Positions 1 to 10,699 of a stretch of 64,000 nt of DNA are shown in pieces. The translations under genes and the position numbers were made by a program. The number at the start of each line of letters is the position of its first letter. The first letter of the stretch is position 1. The notes under the pieces were generated by a model. The model was not told the DNA's origin. It did no database searches and saw only the letters and a list, made by a program, of their open reading frames with translations. Origin of the DNA: Micropterix aruncella (taxonomy: Eukaryota; Arthropoda; Insecta; Lepidoptera; Micropterigidae); NCBI GenBank assembly GCA_944548615.1, contig OX155980.1, forward strand, positions 3,343,884 to 3,407,883. The letters are read 5' to 3'.

Positions 1-154
1 TCACGTATTCGAAGCCAATGAAGTCTGCTTCTATACTCAGAGACGTATATTTAGTCCGTATGAAAAAGGAGTGTTTATGGTAATATAACTTCTGGGGATT
101 TTTAAATTGCCGAAATATAGCCTGTTTACTTCATGCGCCTTTTCGTTGTTAGCA

Positions 155-968
155 TTGTCAACTTAATCGGATTTTTTCTTTTCCGGCCCGATCTGGCATC
201 AGGCATCATTTGGTCATGGCAAGAGTTGAAAAGATTGTGGACTTTGTAATGAGTCCAGCGTGCGCGCACTAGTCATATTGTGATCTCGAAATATTAGATT
301 TAAAAAGAGACATGCGAGTTCTCTGTATGCTTTACAAGATCTTGGATGGCGTCGCTGCCAATTATCTTACCGGCAGATTTACTGCACTATCGGCTCATGA
401 ACGCCCTCTGAGATAAAAAAACAACCTGCTACTCTCTATCCCTAGTCACAGCAGTGACTTCTTCTCATTCTCTTTCACCGTGCATGGAGCCCGTCTTTGG
501 AATGCTTTGCCGAAAAATGTGAGAACCGCGCCAAGCATAACAACTTTTAAAAACAGACTCAGAGAGCATTTGAAATCCTCCAAATAAATTCCCTTTCCCC
601 TCCCATTCCCCTCCTTTTAAAACTTTAGCGTCCTTATAGGTGTTAGATTATTTTGATGTGGCAAATCTGTGCCCACAAAGAGTAAAGTATATACTTCTTT
701 CTATCCTCCTATATTTTATTTGTCCTTTTCTTTATATAGGTTAAGTTATGTAGTCTACTCGCAAATAATGTTCTTACAATAGTATAGGTTAGCTCTAAAA
801 TATTGCCTGCAGGAAATAAGCTCGCCTTTTCTTAAGAATAAAGAGTTTTATTATTATTATTATTATTATTTAAATTTGTTACACATCATATTGGTAGATT
901 TGAAATTTGGTTGAATTACGGCCTTGTTGAACCGAAATCCTATTGTGAAATTATGGTTGGCTTATATT
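155..968 (+). repeat. Family L repeat, split by a LINE A insertion
   Basis: Two pieces, 155-297 and 875-968, align in order with the continuous copy at 32390-32660: a stretch on 'aagagttgaaaag', then 'ctcgaaatatta', then 'ccgaaatcc(t/c)attgtgaaa' and 'ttggttgg'. LINE A (305-867) separates them. Other copies lie at 28985-29285 and 48835-49115 on the opposite strand. L has no frame I recognise. The class is unknown; the style resembles non-autonomous Helitron-type repeats of Lepidoptera, but I see no termini here. Confidence 0.6.
305..867 (+). mobile_element. LINE family A, 3' end of a reverse-transcriptase ORF with (ATT)n tail
   Basis: A 5'-truncated non-LTR retrotransposon. The translated remnant keeps the C-terminal hallmark after the RT domain, 'GARLWNALP', followed by a basic 'FKNRLREHL' end and a stop near 585. 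One in-frame stop interrupts it after 'AHERPLR', so it is dead. A 3' UTR follows and ends in TTATTATTATT at about 847-870. A 7-bp direct repeat ATTTAAA (298-304 and 868-874) flanks it as a likely TSD. Relatives are at 9560-9862, 29821-30661 and 31893-31937. Jockey/CR1-like; the exact clade is not resolved. Confidence 0.85.
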
Positions 969-996
969 CAAGCTACACTAATAATATGTACATACT

Positions 997-1631
997 GGGC
1001 TCGATTGCGTTTCTTCGTGAACTAAAATCGGAAATTAGTCCGTGTGAACGAGACAGGGCAATACGCTAGAGCGGAATGTGAGATGACCGGTTGTCACTTT
1101 TTCGAAATAAAACTGCCCGCCAAGGTCAAATCATCTAAATCTTAGGGGCTCTCTGCATGCTTGACAAGCATTGCGTCGCGGGCTGGTAAGGGATCGTAAA
1201 CCGCAGGAAATATGCAAATATATTTTTTTATATTTACCAAAAATGCCTAATTTTGTAGTTTATACCAGGGATTTACGTCATTCATCAATCAATTATGTCT
1301 AATTAATGTTAATCCCTGGTATAAACTACAATATTAGGCATTTTTGGTAAATATAAAAAAAAAATATTTGCATTTTTCCTGCGGTTTGCGATCCCCCCCC
1401 AGCCCGCGACGCGATGCTTGTCAAGCATGCTTGATCGTCTAGAGAGCCCCTTACACTGCACGAAATATGCTCCAATTTATTCGGACGAGTATAAGTTCGT
1501 CAGGTAGTATTTATCGACGATCGTTCGTTTCATATTCCGCTCTGACGTATTGCTTTGTCTCGTTCGTATTGCTTTGTCTCTTTGGCTCGACTAATTTTAG
1601 TTTTAGTTCACAAAGAAACGCAATCAAGCCC
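997..1631. mobile_element. Foldback MITE, interrupted by a second MITE
   Basis: Terminal inverted repeats start GGGCTCGATTGCGTTTCTT on the left; the right end is the mirror ...AAGAAACGCAATCAAGCCC-type sequence ending at 1631. The inverted similarity runs about 140 bp inward on both sides. A 3-bp ACT flanks both ends (994-996, 1632-1634), a possible TSD. The element at 54433-54745 is the same family without the internal insertion (313 bp), so this one is the interrupted version. It has no coding capacity. The superfamily is uncertain; the GGG start and 3-bp TSD are PIF/Harbinger-like. Confidence 0.75.
1145..1450. mobile_element. Nested 306-bp MITE, PIF/Harbinger-like
   Basis: A strong inverted repeat. 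The left arm starts GGGGCTCTCT and the right arm ends AGAGAGCCCC. The arms share, inverted, the runs 'tgcttgacaagca', 'cgcgggctgg', 'accgcaggaaa', 'taccaaaaatgcctaa' and 'gtttataccaggga', with a loop of about 30 nt near 1280-1305. TTA is duplicated at both edges (1142-1144, 1451-1453). A GGG-type terminus with a TWA target duplication is the known signature of PIF/Harbinger elements. It has no ORF and is inserted in the MITE at 997-1631. Confidence 0.75.
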
Positions 1632-1634
1632 ACT

Positions 1635-2053
1635 GGTTTATTTACAACCAAACTGACATAAAAGCTTCGCATTGCCGCTGCCGTAATTACGGTTGTGTCA
1701 AACCTTCTTCACGAAGGCACTGTATACCAACATTTAAATCGAAGCAAGTGACGTCAGAAATCTTAAGGGCTACCACAAATGGTAATATGATTACTCGTCT
1801 TCTTCTTGAAGCATCGTCCCGGCCACATTTACGTTGCCCTTTGCGACGCAGATGCTTTTATGCTACCGATTTGTTTTGAGAATACTATATGGCGTCGACT
1901 CGTAAATCTCCACAAAAAAGTAATAGTAAGAGCGGACACAGACTGCACCCACAGCGCGTCACAGCCCACAGCGCCGTAACTATAGGCCTAAAGACGCGAA
2001 ATGACTTACCCCTGACCCCACTTCCGTCGCACCCTCTTCCCGCATTGCCTTGT
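1635..2053. other. Unassigned sequence
   Basis: I see no gene, repeat family member or structural signal here. Short frames such as the minus-strand one at 1885-2082 have no recognisable similarity. Confidence 0.4.
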
Positions 2054-2065
2054 ACCTCTTGAGTG

Positions 2066-3407
2066 GGAGCTAAAGGGCCCATGCTAGGTTGGCCACGAAG
2101 ACCTATTCTGTTCAGGGTCGGTCACACTCACAGGTCAACACCTATCCGACGGCCTCCACGCATGAGGTGCGAACCTGGGTAGGACTCTGGCCTTGGTCAG
2201 TTTCCCCTGGGAATCAAACCCCTGGCGCTCCTGGACGGTCTGCGCACTGTGCGGCGTAAGCCAATCGATTGTGCACTCTGACTTACATCTTGCGGTGTCG
2301 ACTACAACGGGCGAGCCCGTCACCACAGGACGTTTTAACGATTAGTCTTGTGTCGCCCTGCAGTGAACGTAGAAGACTTTGGACAGTACAATTCTACGTC
2401 CAGCTACGTCACAACCCGTGAGAGTCCAACGCCTTACCGCGAGTGAGCCAGGAATAAACCCGGCGGGCTCGAGATACTCGCGCCCTCACTTCCAATTGTG
2501 ACCAGATTTCTCCGGTCTCTCGATTGGTTCCGAGTTCGAGGTCGCTTGCGCGGTCCTCTCCCTTACGAAGCGGTGAAACGGTGTGCACCGAATCTATCGC
2601 GGACCAAGGCGTCCTTTGCCCGACTCTGAACCGGGATCGGATGGCCAATGGTCATTTCAAGAGCAGTCGCCGTAAGGTAGACAACCACCCCCGCTCTATA
2701 GGAAACAATACAGTTCCCAGACTCCCCCGACTGTTAGTCAGAGAGCACAGTCGATTGGCTTGCGCCGCTCGGTGCGCAGACCGTCCAGGAGCGCCAGAGG
2801 TTTGATTCCCAGGGGAGACTGGTTGACCTAGTGTCCTACCCAGGTTCGCACCCCATGCGTGGAGGCCATCGGATGGGTGTTGACCCGTGAGTGTGACCGA
2901 CCCTGAACACATGGGTCATCGTGGCCACCTCATCATGGGCCCATTAGCTCCCTGACTCTGACTTTCAGTCGGGGGAGTCTGGAAGCTGTACTGTTTCCTA
3001 TAGAGCGGGGGTGGTTGCGGACCTTACGGCGACTGCTCTTGAAATGACCATCGGCCATCCGATCCTGGGTGAAGAGCCGGGCAAAGGACGCCGTGGTCCG
3101 CGATAGATTCGGTATACACCGTTTCACCGCTTCGTAAGGGAGAGGACCGCGCAAGCGACCTCGAACTCGGAACCAATCGAGAGACCGGAGAAATCTGGTC
3201 ACAATTGGAAGTGAGGGCGCGAGTATCTCGAGCCCGCCGGGTAACATTACTGGCTATCTCGCGGTTAAGGCGTTGGTCTCTTACGGGTTGTGGCGTAGCT
3301 AGATGGTGGACTATTTTGTCCCAAGTCTTCTACGCTCACTGCAGGGAGATAGAACGACTAATCGTTAAAACTTCCTGTGGTGACGTGCTCGCCCGCTGTA
3401 GTCGACA
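2066..3407 (-). mobile_element. Family B retroposon-like repeat, interrupted by another B
   Basis: A minus-oriented copy whose 3' end (GAGCTAAAGGGCCC as read on +) is at 2066 and whose 5' end (TGTAGTCGACA) is at 3407. It is flanked by an exact 12-bp TSD, ACCTCTTGAGTG, at 2054-2065 and 3408-3419. Pieces 2066-2275 and 2965-3407 make up one complete unit; 2276-2964 is a second B in plus orientation with its TSD. GC-rich against the AT-rich surroundings. The 104-codon frame at 2933-3247 is part of the conserved internal B frame. TSD length points to target-primed reverse transcription. Confidence 0.85.
2285..2955 (+). mobile_element. Family B copy nested in the B at 2066-3407
   Basis: Starts near 'gcggtgtcgactacaacggg' and ends 'gggcccattagctcc'. 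A 9-bp direct repeat CTCTGACTT flanks it (2276-2284, 2956-2964). It is inserted in the opposite orientation at the 'gtgcactctgact' position of the older B. The plus-strand frame at 2524-2805 is an internal B frame broken relative to other copies. This is the younger of the two. Confidence 0.8.
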
Positions 3408-3419
3408 ACCTCTTGAGTG

Positions 3420-4140
3420 AACTTACTGGGTGTTATTATACTGTGGCGAAGGGGACATCGCGCTCAAAATTCTTTCGTAAGTCCTTGGATACTTTCCGGG
3501 AATGTCTTGGGGTGACACAACTGTTTTTTTTCTGTATCGCTGTGAGTGGCCGCCGCGGCCGCTCGGGCTTAGCGGTCGGCTGACGCGGTCGGGCGAAGCA
3601 AGCAAGATAGCAAATTGGGTCACAGCTTGAAGTGCGGTCGCCCGCCCGCGCATCGCGGCAGCTGATGCCGCTCGTCGTCATGTCGCCCGTGCCGTCGCGT
3701 ACGACAGGCCCGGCCATGCACCTGACTAGGAGCATTTTCACTTTCCCAAAAAAACATCGTGTTACACGAAGTGCAGAAACACAACGTCCTTACAGCTTCC
3801 TGGCTCCTAGAATGGCTAACATTAACTTCTGCTTCTGATTTGATTATTCAACTTTTTACTGATTAATTTAGTTATTGCGTTTTGTGCCTTTTAGTAGGTA
3901 CCCATTAGAATTACGAACTATTTTAATTAATACGCCTTTAATTGGTTTTGTAACAAGGTTTTAACAGAACGTATAGCAAGCCTAATGGACACACACAATG
4001 ACACAAATTCGTAAAGACGCGCACTGTCGTCTTATGCGCACTGTCGGGAGCAGGCTGACTGCCAAAACGCCGTAAGCGGTTAGTTGTCTTGTTAGAATGT
4101 AGCTGTGTCCTTATTGATTGTATGAGGCGTCATCATACAA
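3420..4140. other. Unassigned; includes a GC-rich island at about 3535-3735
   Basis: No repeat family seen elsewhere in the window matches this stretch. About 200 bp (3535-3735) are strongly GC- and CpG-rich, with a NotI-like gcggccgc at about 3555. Short frames cross it on both strands, none recognisable. It could be the remains of a promoter-proximal CpG-rich exon or an unrecognised element. Confidence 0.35.
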
Positions 4141-4445
4141 TCACCACCGTACAAATATTTTTGTAGACAGGCCAGTGGGAAGGGTTATAGCTCTTCTTAA
4201 TTCCTTACCCACAGAAATAGATATCTTTAGTATATCCCTTTGGCAGCTAAAAAGGCAACTCCCTGCTACCTCATGTTTATCATAATCTGTCTTTTATTTA
4301 GTTTTATATTTTTATGTTTTTTTCTTGTTCAATGTTAGCATTAATTTAGTTATGTAGTCATTTATTTTTAGACTTACACTCTAGCTTTAATATTCAAGGG
4401 CGATTTGGATTTATCTGTAATGCCCTTGCATATCATATCATATCA
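4141..4445 (+). mobile_element. LINE family G, 3' end with (ATATC)n tail
   Basis: A plus-strand fragment nearly identical to 7768-8060. It keeps the end of the RT polyprotein, ending 'SLWQLKRQLP', then a stop, a T-rich 3' UTR and a tail of ATATC units at about 4426-4445. Strongly 5'-truncated, as is usual for LINE insertions. Its tail abuts the tail of LINE F running the other way, so the simple repeat may belong to either or both. Confidence 0.75.
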
Positions 4446-4596
4446 TAAGTTTTTTATTCAAAATAGTACGAAATCGTAACTTTTTGACGTCAATAATGCA
4501 TACAAACATACATAAATGATAAAAAATTAAGATATTGTGACATTATAACAAATGATTGTGATATATAACGTGATATTAATAATCGAGGTAACCATT

Positions 4597-5090
4597 TTAT
4601 TTCCAAGGGTCTTTGTCGTCTAGATAATCATTTATTTTATAGTAGCCCTTTGAGTACAGCTTCTTCTTAATAAATGACTTAAATTGTATCACAGATAAAT
4701 TTTGCATTTTTACTGGGACTTTATTGTAGAAGCGTATACATTGCCCTTTGAATGATTTTGTGGTTTTGGAGAGTCGACTTTTATGGTCAGCAAGTTTATT
4801 TTTATTTCTAGTATTGACACCATGCCTATCAGAGTTTTTTAAAAACAGTTCTTTATTTTTATGCACATACATTAAGTTTTCATAGATGTAATGAGATGCA
4901 AGTGTCAAAATATTGATTTCTTTAAATTTTCCGCGTAACGACTGTCTAGCACCCAATTTATAAATAGCGCGGATGGCTCGTTTCTGTAGTATAAATATTT
5001 TATCAGCGTCAGCAGCATGACCCCACAGCAAGATGCCATACGACATCAAGCTGTGAAAATAGCTGAAGTAAACCAGCCTCGCGGTGTCTA
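4597..5090 (-). pseudogene. C-terminal region of LINE F polyprotein
   Basis: Continues the RT frame after the shift: 'YFSYFHS', 'SYGILLWG', 'LQKRAIRAIYKL', 'HTRNK'-type spacer, 'RFYNKVP' and 'FKSFIKKKLY', ending in 'DPWK' and a stop at 4597. These are the conserved post-RT motifs of jockey/CR1-like ORF2. The plus-strand copy at 18081-18635 and the family M and F2 fragments show the same motif order. Confidence 0.85.
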
Positions 5091-5096
5091 TATCTG

Positions 5097-6197
5097 TTAA
5101 ATTACGATTTTTTTTACAGCATATGCCGCAGAACTTAGCCTGTCGGCCAATTTCTTAATGTGTGGGCCCCATTGTAGCTTTTTATCTAAAGTGATACCAA
5201 GGAATACAGTAGAATCGACCAGTTCTAGGCGCTCATTTTTTATTATAATATTTGGCCCTATTTGCTTTACGTTTGGAAGAGAGAATTTTATACATTTTGT
5301 TTTCTTTTCATTTAGTAGCAGATTGTTTGCTGTGAACCATTCCACAACATTCGAGATAGAATCATTCACATCGTCATAATTATTTTGTTGTCTACCTACT
5401 TTGAATAGCAAAGAGGTATCATCTGCGAATAAAACTATCTCACAATTTGGTTTTACTGTGTAAGGTAAATCATTTATATAAATAAGAAAAAGGAACGGTC
5501 CAAGTATTGAACCTTGCGGTACTCCCATGTATACTAACGAGCCGGATGATCTCTCTCCGCCAACATCAACCTTCTGAACCCTATCATTTAAATAGTTTTT
5601 AAGAAGGGCTAATGAGCTACCTGTAATGCCGTAGTGTTCAAGTTTCCTAACCAATGTGTCGTGCTGTACGCAGTCAAAGGCCTTGGAAAGGTCACAAAAT
5701 ATGCCGACTACATCTCGTGACTCCTCCCAGGCATTAAAAATTTCATGAATAAGCTCAACACCTGCATCGGTTGTTGAACGACCCCGTGTGAAACCAAATT
5801 GTTTCTTGTGCATTAATTTATATGTGTGGAAATGAATGAGTAGCTGGTTTAACATAATTTTTTCAAACAGCTTACTAAGAGTCGGCAGTATCGATACAGG
5901 TCTGAAGTTAGTAGGGTCGGTTTTACTACCGCTTTTAAATAATGGTACTATTTTACTGTGTTTCATAAGATTAGGAAATACGCCAGTCTCAATACATCTG
6001 TTAAAAAGAGCTGATAAATGGGGGGCCATTGAATATATTACAGAACTAATAATTTTAACAGAGAGTCCATCCAGATCGAGTGTCTTTTTCAAATGTAAAT
6101 TTTTGAATGTTTCAATAATTTCTATGGGATAGATCGACTTAAAACTAAAGTCTACATCACATCTATGAACGTTCTGTATGAGCAAAGATTCAGCCAC
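5097..6197 (-). pseudogene. Reverse transcriptase core of LINE F (frameshifted)
   Basis: A 366-codon frame with the RT motifs in order: NFRPVS (about residues 97-102), QFGF (133-136), DLSKAFD (169-175, first catalytic Asp), GVPQGSILGP (225-234) and FADD (257-260, the paired catalytic Asp; family usually Y/F-x-DD), then the thumb region to 'SAAYAVKK'. It lacks the upstream endonuclease because of 5' truncation. The frame breaks in an A-run near 5105-5112 and resumes one base over as the C-terminal part (4597-5090), so one short indel separates the two. It would act as a target-primed reverse transcriptase; it is not functional here. No host start codon is implied. Confidence 0.9.
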
Positions 6198-6230
6198 TAT
6201 AGAAGATGAGTTGAGCGTCTTGGTAGTTGA

Positions 6231-7556
6231 AATTATAATAATAAATATATATATAATAATAAATAATAACTATTTGAAACTAATAATAATAAATAAATCA
6301 TCATCATTATGTAAGTATGTATGTACCGTCTGGCTTATCTGTTACATTTCGACGTATAAGAAGCACGCACGATGCAATAGTCGAGTCTGGACGACTCAAT
6401 CATTTCCCCCTACAGTGACCTCATTAATACTGGCATTTCTACTTTACAATGCGGTGGGATCCAGTGCAATGGTTTGACTGTTTTAACATTACGCGTGTGA
6501 TGTTACGTCTAATCGAAAATTTGACGTAACATGACGTAATATACATTTATTTACAATTGCCATACAATGAATCTAGCAATTTACGTTTCACTATTACGAC
6601 TTGTTTCATCAGTTAGAGGTGATTTAGCCGAACTACATCAGGTCTTTAGATCATTGGCAAAAGAAAAGAAAATGATTTCAATGTCTTAATGATACTAAAG
6701 CCAGCTTATATTTCATTGGCTTAATATTGTCCTGATTTATATTTTTGGGCGGCGTAGAAGATACGGCCCTGGAATGCTGGCGCCTGCTAAATCCTACATC
6801 TACAAATTAAGTATGCTAGCTTGTTATTCTAGACTCTACGTACATGCGAGTATATCTTATCCCCTCAGTATATAACAATATTATTACTAGCGCACCCGAC
6901 AGCCGTAGTCCTGATAATTTTTTTATTGACAAGGTTTCAAGAAAACACCGGCACAGAATGTCATATTTGAAAATAATGCAAATTTTCAACTTTACCATGG
7001 TTGCACAAACGAAAATATTTAAGCGAAAACAAACAACGCAATAACAAATTAACAGCTTATTTTTATAAAAGAATGGCATAGCCTTGAATTTAAATTTATT
7101 TTAATTTGAAATTTCGACTCAAACCCAAGTTATACAAGTTCAAAATGGGCAGTGTGAAAAAAAACAAATCATACATAGGTAAGGACCCAATATATCTGCG
7201 ACGTATTACGAAATTATGTTTTATGAAATTCATTGTCGGGATGTTAGGCATAGCCAATTTCCCGAGAGAATTGGACGTACGACAGTAAAGTATCATGGTC
7301 GTCGCGTAAGTTTATCTGATGTCTAGGAATTCGGATTTCCTGAAAAAAAATCTGACGGATTTTTTTTTAATTGAATTAATTTGTTTAATACGGTTGTTTT
7401 GTTGATAACTTTGACTAGGAGCCTTGATCAGCGGGTCCAGCCAGGTAAGGCTAACTTAGCCTAAAATTCCATAATAATATGTAATTGTAAGTTATCCGCA
7501 AGCTGAGCACCCAGAAGAACGCTTTCAGACGCGCAGGAAAAAACTAGACTAAATGT
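6231..7556. other. Unassigned AT-rich stretch
   Basis: Opens with AT-rich simple sequence (about 6226-6305, ATA/ATAAT units). Several 60-100-codon frames exist on both strands (for example 6816-7079 minus, 7106-7288 plus), but overlapping open frames on both strands and no recognisable motif argue against a gene. Confidence 0.35.
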
Positions 7557-8065
7557 TTGCCGACGCTCTTTGCATTTGTTACATCAATACAACAAGGATA
7601 TAACAGTCTTGAAACGCGTCGATATATTTCCCTAAATATATTTACATATAAATTAATTCAAGGAACTATTTATTTGCCAGAGATACTATGTAAGTTTGAA
7701 TTGTACAAACCGGTAATTTACACAGCGAGGAGATCGCATCTATTATTTAATGTGCCGTACCATCGTACAAATATTTTTGTAGACAGGCCAGTGGGAAGGG
7801 TTATAGCTCTTCTTATTTCCTTACCCTCAGAAATAGACATCTTTAGTATATCCCTTTGGCAGCTAAAAAGGCAACTCCCTAATATGTCATGTTTATCATA
7901 ATCTTATTGTGTCATGTCTTTTATTTAGTTTTATATTTTTATGTTTTTTTTTGTTCAATGTTAGCATTAATTTAGTTATGTAAGTCATTTATTTGTAGAC
8001 TTACACTCTAACTTTAATATTCAAGGGCGAATTGAATTCATCTGTAATGCTCTTGAATAATATTT
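7557..8065 (+). mobile_element. LINE family G, longer copy
   Basis: A 114-codon in-frame remnant gives the post-RT region: 'SLETRRYISLNIFTYKL', 'YHRTNIF', 'DIFSISLWQLKRQLP', stop at 7901, then the same T-rich 3' UTR as at 4262-4430. 'HRTN' followed by 'DIF' is a common jockey-superfamily C-terminal pattern. The tail here is only 'cttgaataatattt', so the simple repeat is decayed. 5'-truncated; no TSD located. Confidence 0.8.
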
Positions 8066-8114
8066 AAAACAAATTAACAAAATCAGGATCGTGACCGTTT
8101 TTTGGATAGATCCA

Positions 8115-8500
8115 AACCTATGAACATGAAACTATGAACCTGAAAACGACCATCATCGCCAATTCGTAAGAAATGTAAGGCCATTCCATCCTCCGTTAAA
8201 ATGATGGGCTATATTTTCTGTGACAGTCAAATGATCGCGATGATTGGATACCTTGATCATGGAGCTGCTATAACGGATGCTGTCTATGCTGAACAAATAT
8301 AAAAATTGCGAAATGAAATACGTGAAAAACGAAGAGGTAAACTCTCTAAAATTGTTTTCTTTTCACCAAGATCCTCGTAGCGTGCCAGCACATGAGTCCA
8401 GAGTTGCGATAGCTGCCATTGCAGAAACTCTTTTTGAAGTACTAGGAAATTACCAGAAACATAAAAAATTATAAAAATTATAACAAATTCAGGAAAGCTA
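8115..8500 (+). pseudogene. Decayed mariner transposase fragment
   Basis: Reading across frames gives 'MMGYIFCD', 'DYLDHGA(A)IT', 'YAEQ', then 'EIREKRRGKLS' and, in another frame, 'HESRVAIAAIAETLFEVL'. This order matches the central part of mariner transposases (linker between the second and third catalytic Asp: 'DYLDHGATI...YAEQL...KRRGKL...A.AAI.ETGFEVL'). At least two frameshifts and stops are present, and no terminal repeats were found, so it is a dead internal fragment. The plus-strand 65-codon frame at 8277-8474 is part of it. Confidence 0.7.
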
Positions 8501-9162
8501 CGAAGAAATATTTAATTGACAAATTATATAATTTAATAAATTTCATTTTCTATGAGAGTTTTAAAATCTGTTGATATTAGTCTCATTTGTGATTTGTATA
8601 TTGTTATTCTTAATTCCTTAATTTATTTTCAGACTCTTATTTCATTACGTTGATTTTGATTATTTATACCTAATTTGATTATTCAAATTTGAATATTTTT
8701 AGTTTCACGTTTTTCCAGCTGCTATTCATTCAAATTAGGGTCAGATTTAATAATGTATTACAACGTAGAGGGACTTATCTGCTGATCTCACCTTGGTCTG
8801 TGGATTGGGTACTAATCCACAGACCATATTGACACCTTCTTTTGATGTTGTGTCAGTTCCTCGATTAACTGACGCGTGACGTAGAGAATGTGAACTAATC
8901 TAACGCTACCTTTTTTTGAGCTTAATATAAAGCTGTTATTGCTCCTCAATAATAAAACAATTAATTTTAAATAGTTTTGATCACTCAAGGAAAGTTAATT
9001 TGCCGCCAATACTGTAACAAATAATAAAGGAAAATAAACGTAACTTTTTGACAATGTAATTTTTCACTTTTTAATTTTGTCGCTAATTAATGTTTTAAGC
9101 AAATTAATTCATGGGATATAATATCATACAACTGCATAAAAAAGTCAGCACGAAATATCCAT
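8501..9162. other. Unassigned AT-rich stretch with one short hairpin
   Basis: No gene seen. At 8795-8825 a perfect 12-bp stem (ggtctgtggatt / aatccacagacc) closes a 7-nt loop. It stands alone and may be a MITE remnant. Confidence 0.35.
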
Positions 9163-9325
9163 AAATACAAACAGATCTGCCATGGAATTCACCGACCGGA
9201 ATCGGGCCTCTCATAATACTATTGTTACACTTCTGGGGGGTGAGCGGTGGACTCCGGACTGACAACCGGCGTTAGGACAGCTATCTTGCATGTGAACAAC
9301 CACCATAGAAATCGACCATAGAAAT
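9163..9325 (+). repeat. Family H repeat, single copy
   Basis: Shares 'gagctgccatggaattcacc'-like start (here gatctgcc...), 'cgggcc(t/c)', 'acacttctggggggtgagc' and 'ggacagctatcttgc' with the tandem pair at 25610-26070. Class unknown. Confidence 0.6.
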
Positions 9326-9559
9326 CAAGATGCGGAAATTACAGTCTTAGATATTTTTTTCTAGAAAGGAGTTATTTATATTCCTGAAGAGACCGAGATC
9401 TTTCACACAGAGAGTTGGCAGGCCAAGAGCGCCGCGTGAAGGGCATAACGATCTGGGCATAACGATATTGAGCGATTTCAAGTGAGGCGAGCATACTACA
9501 CAGATCATGGAAAGGCCAACTTTATTATGCACCTTATCCGCTCATCATTCCAATATTTC

Positions 9560-9862
9560 CACCAGCCCTAATTTTCTCACCATAGAAAACCTAAATACTA
9601 AACCCCCTCCCCCCTCTTGCGTCCCTTGCTTCATTATAGGTTTATTGATTGTTTTCCTCTCAAATTTATTGTTTATTTTTTTTCCTGCTGAATGTAAATG
9701 TTTGAATTGCCTTTATAAATTTAATTTATTGGATTATCTTATTTTTACAGCGTAACTTATTATTTCACTAGGTTAAGGTTAGCTGTAAGATATTGCCTTA
9801 AGCAATAAGTTTGCCTTTTAGAATAAGCAAATAAAGCGTTTATTACTATTATTATTATTTAA
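9560..9862 (+). mobile_element. LINE family A, 3' UTR fragment
   Basis: Matches the reverse complement of 29821-30065 and the end of 305-867: 'taggttaaggttagctgtaa', 'atattgccttaagcaataag', 'aagcaaataaagcg', then an (ATT)n tail to 9862. No coding part remains. Confidence 0.75.
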
Positions 9863-10285
9863 TTAGACCAATGCTAGAGTTTGGATTTCATATGTGGAAT
9901 CTTTACTTTGTGAAAGCAAGGGATCTCCTCAAGAAGTTCCAACGGAGAGCGACCATGATGCTAACGGGTTTTAAAAATCTGGACTACCCAGAAAGTCTCC
10001 GCCGATTGCAACTGCCCACACTTAAGGATCGCCCGTTCAGGTGTGACGTCATTGAGAGGTATTAGATCCTCAACTGATGCTGTAATTGCCTCGATTCGTC
10101 TTCAATCCTCAGGTAGAACTACATGAACCTCAGGACTGGTAGACTTGAAACTGGAGAATACACGATTCCACACCAACACCAGGAAACACTTCCTAGCCAA
10201 CCGGACTGTATAGACTAGTGGAACAGTCCTTGCTGAAGAGGTCGAAACGTGTAGTGTCAACGTAATTTAAAGTAGACTACACGTA
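9863..10285 (+). pseudogene. CR1-type LINE, C-terminal ORF2 fragment
   Basis: The frame reads 'RPMLEFGFHMWN', 'LLKKFQRRATMM', 'GFKNLDYPESLRRLQLPTL' and 'DVIERY', the conserved post-RT block of CR1 elements ('RP.LEY...VW.P', 'QRRATK', 'YEERL..L.L..L'). After a frameshift, 'HFLANRTV' and 'LAEEVETCSVN' match the terminal 'FF..R....WN.LP..VV.A.SVN.F' block. It begins directly after the (ATT)n tail of LINE A. Multiple stops; non-functional. Confidence 0.85.
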
Positions 10286-10699
10286 CATTTTATTAAATAT
10301 TGTAATAAAACTCAGTGTTAAATTCAGACTTATTAGCAGTTATGTTGCTCATCTGTAAACAAAATAATAATTTCATAGTGAGGACCAAATATTAGCTAAA
10401 AGATTTATCATCCCAAATTCAAAATTGATCCTATTAACGCGACATAGGCTATAAGTTTGTTTTGTGTAAACCGACGATAAGCGACTCCTTTTGTTTAGTT
10501 CCCCCCCGTTTCAAAATATTATTTCGAGAAAGTTCGTGCAAACTTGGTAAACATCCTTTCAGACTAAACTTCCTTTCAGAGGCAACTATTTTAGCTTCCC
10601 ATAAACGTCAACAGTCGAACTGTGCACGTGTTCAGTACCAATGTAGATATGGTTATACCGCTAAGCTTTTCCGTTGATATAATTTAATTTATTTTATTT
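10286..10699. other. Unassigned sequence
   Basis: No recognisable feature. A C-run at about 10501-10507 and a short 71-codon frame (10462-10677) without motifs are all I see. Confidence 0.35.

Larger units (their letters stand above)
4446..6230 (-). mobile_element. LINE family F, longest copy (RT domain plus 3' UTR)
   Basis: About 1.8 kb of minus-strand non-LTR retrotransposon. The order on the minus strand is RT core, C-terminal region, short 3' UTR, then a tail of TGATA-type units. The 5' end is truncated at about 6230, where the sequence turns into AT-rich simple repeats. A close relative of the 3' part is at 59838-60290; a plus-strand relative is at 18081-18735. The tail adjoins the tail of LINE G at 4445, tail to tail. 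The microsatellite-like tails suggest a CR1/jockey-type family. Confidence 0.85.

Noticed and set aside
3423..3838. Frames over the GC-rich island as an exon
   Set aside because: Overlap on both strands, no motif, no clear splice sites.
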